NCBI GenBank assembly: GCA_038232935.1
Contig: JBBSMX010000204.1
Coordinates: 1 to 5,291, forward strand
DNA from: JBBSMX01 sp038232935
GTDB lineage: Bacteria; Bacteroidota; Rhodothermia; Rhodothermales; JANQRZ01
Direction of reading: 5' to 3'
DNA length: 5,291 nt
The notes under the pieces are model-generated. The model worked only from the letters and a program-made list of their open reading frames with translations. It had not been told where the DNA came from and searched no databases. Made by a program: the position numbers and the translations under genes. Of the stretch, positions 5,291 to 5,291 are shown in pieces. Position 1 is the first letter of the stretch; each line of letters opens with the position of its first letter.

Positions 5291-5291
5291 C

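Overview
The window is GC-rich chromosomal DNA: about 68% GC by hand count in a 60-base sample of the first full gene. It encodes a recognisable bacillithiol-pathway glycosyltransferase (BshA). None of the genes has a clear Shine-Dalgarno sequence. BshA plus high GC plus missing Shine-Dalgarno sites points to a GC-rich member of the Bacteroidota/Rhodothermota side (Salinibacter- or Rhodothermus-like). A Deinococcus-type host is an alternative. This placement is inference; there is no rRNA or marker gene to settle it.

Layout, left to right. (1) Bases 1-41, minus strand: the first 13 codons of a divergently transcribed, probably exported protein. (2) Bases 170-2500, plus strand: a two-gene operon. 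bshA makes GlcNAc-malate, the first committed step of bacillithiol synthesis. Three bases later comes a 383-residue uncharacterised protein with residues resembling the catalytic and metal-binding motifs of aminoglycoside-phosphotransferase-like kinases. (3) Bases 2565-3292, plus strand: a toxin-antitoxin-like pair, a DUF433 protein followed by a DUF5615 PIN-like nuclease, separated by an unusually long 131-base gap of about 52% GC. (4) Bases 3336-3692, minus strand: a small conserved hypothetical protein, possibly with a PH-like fold, convergent with the toxin. (5) Bases 3829-5290: an apparently complete insertion sequence with a 457-residue DDE transposase (IS4/IS701-like) on the minus strand, bounded by imperfect 17-base terminal inverted repeats. 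The right end of the element lies one base before the window ends.

The left half is core metabolism. The right half, from about 2500 on, is accessory: a toxin-antitoxin pair, an orphan small gene and a mobile element, with lower GC in the toxin-antitoxin part. The most interesting unknown is the kinase-like protein coupled to bshA. No CRISPR array, rRNA, tRNA or recognisable new defence system was seen.
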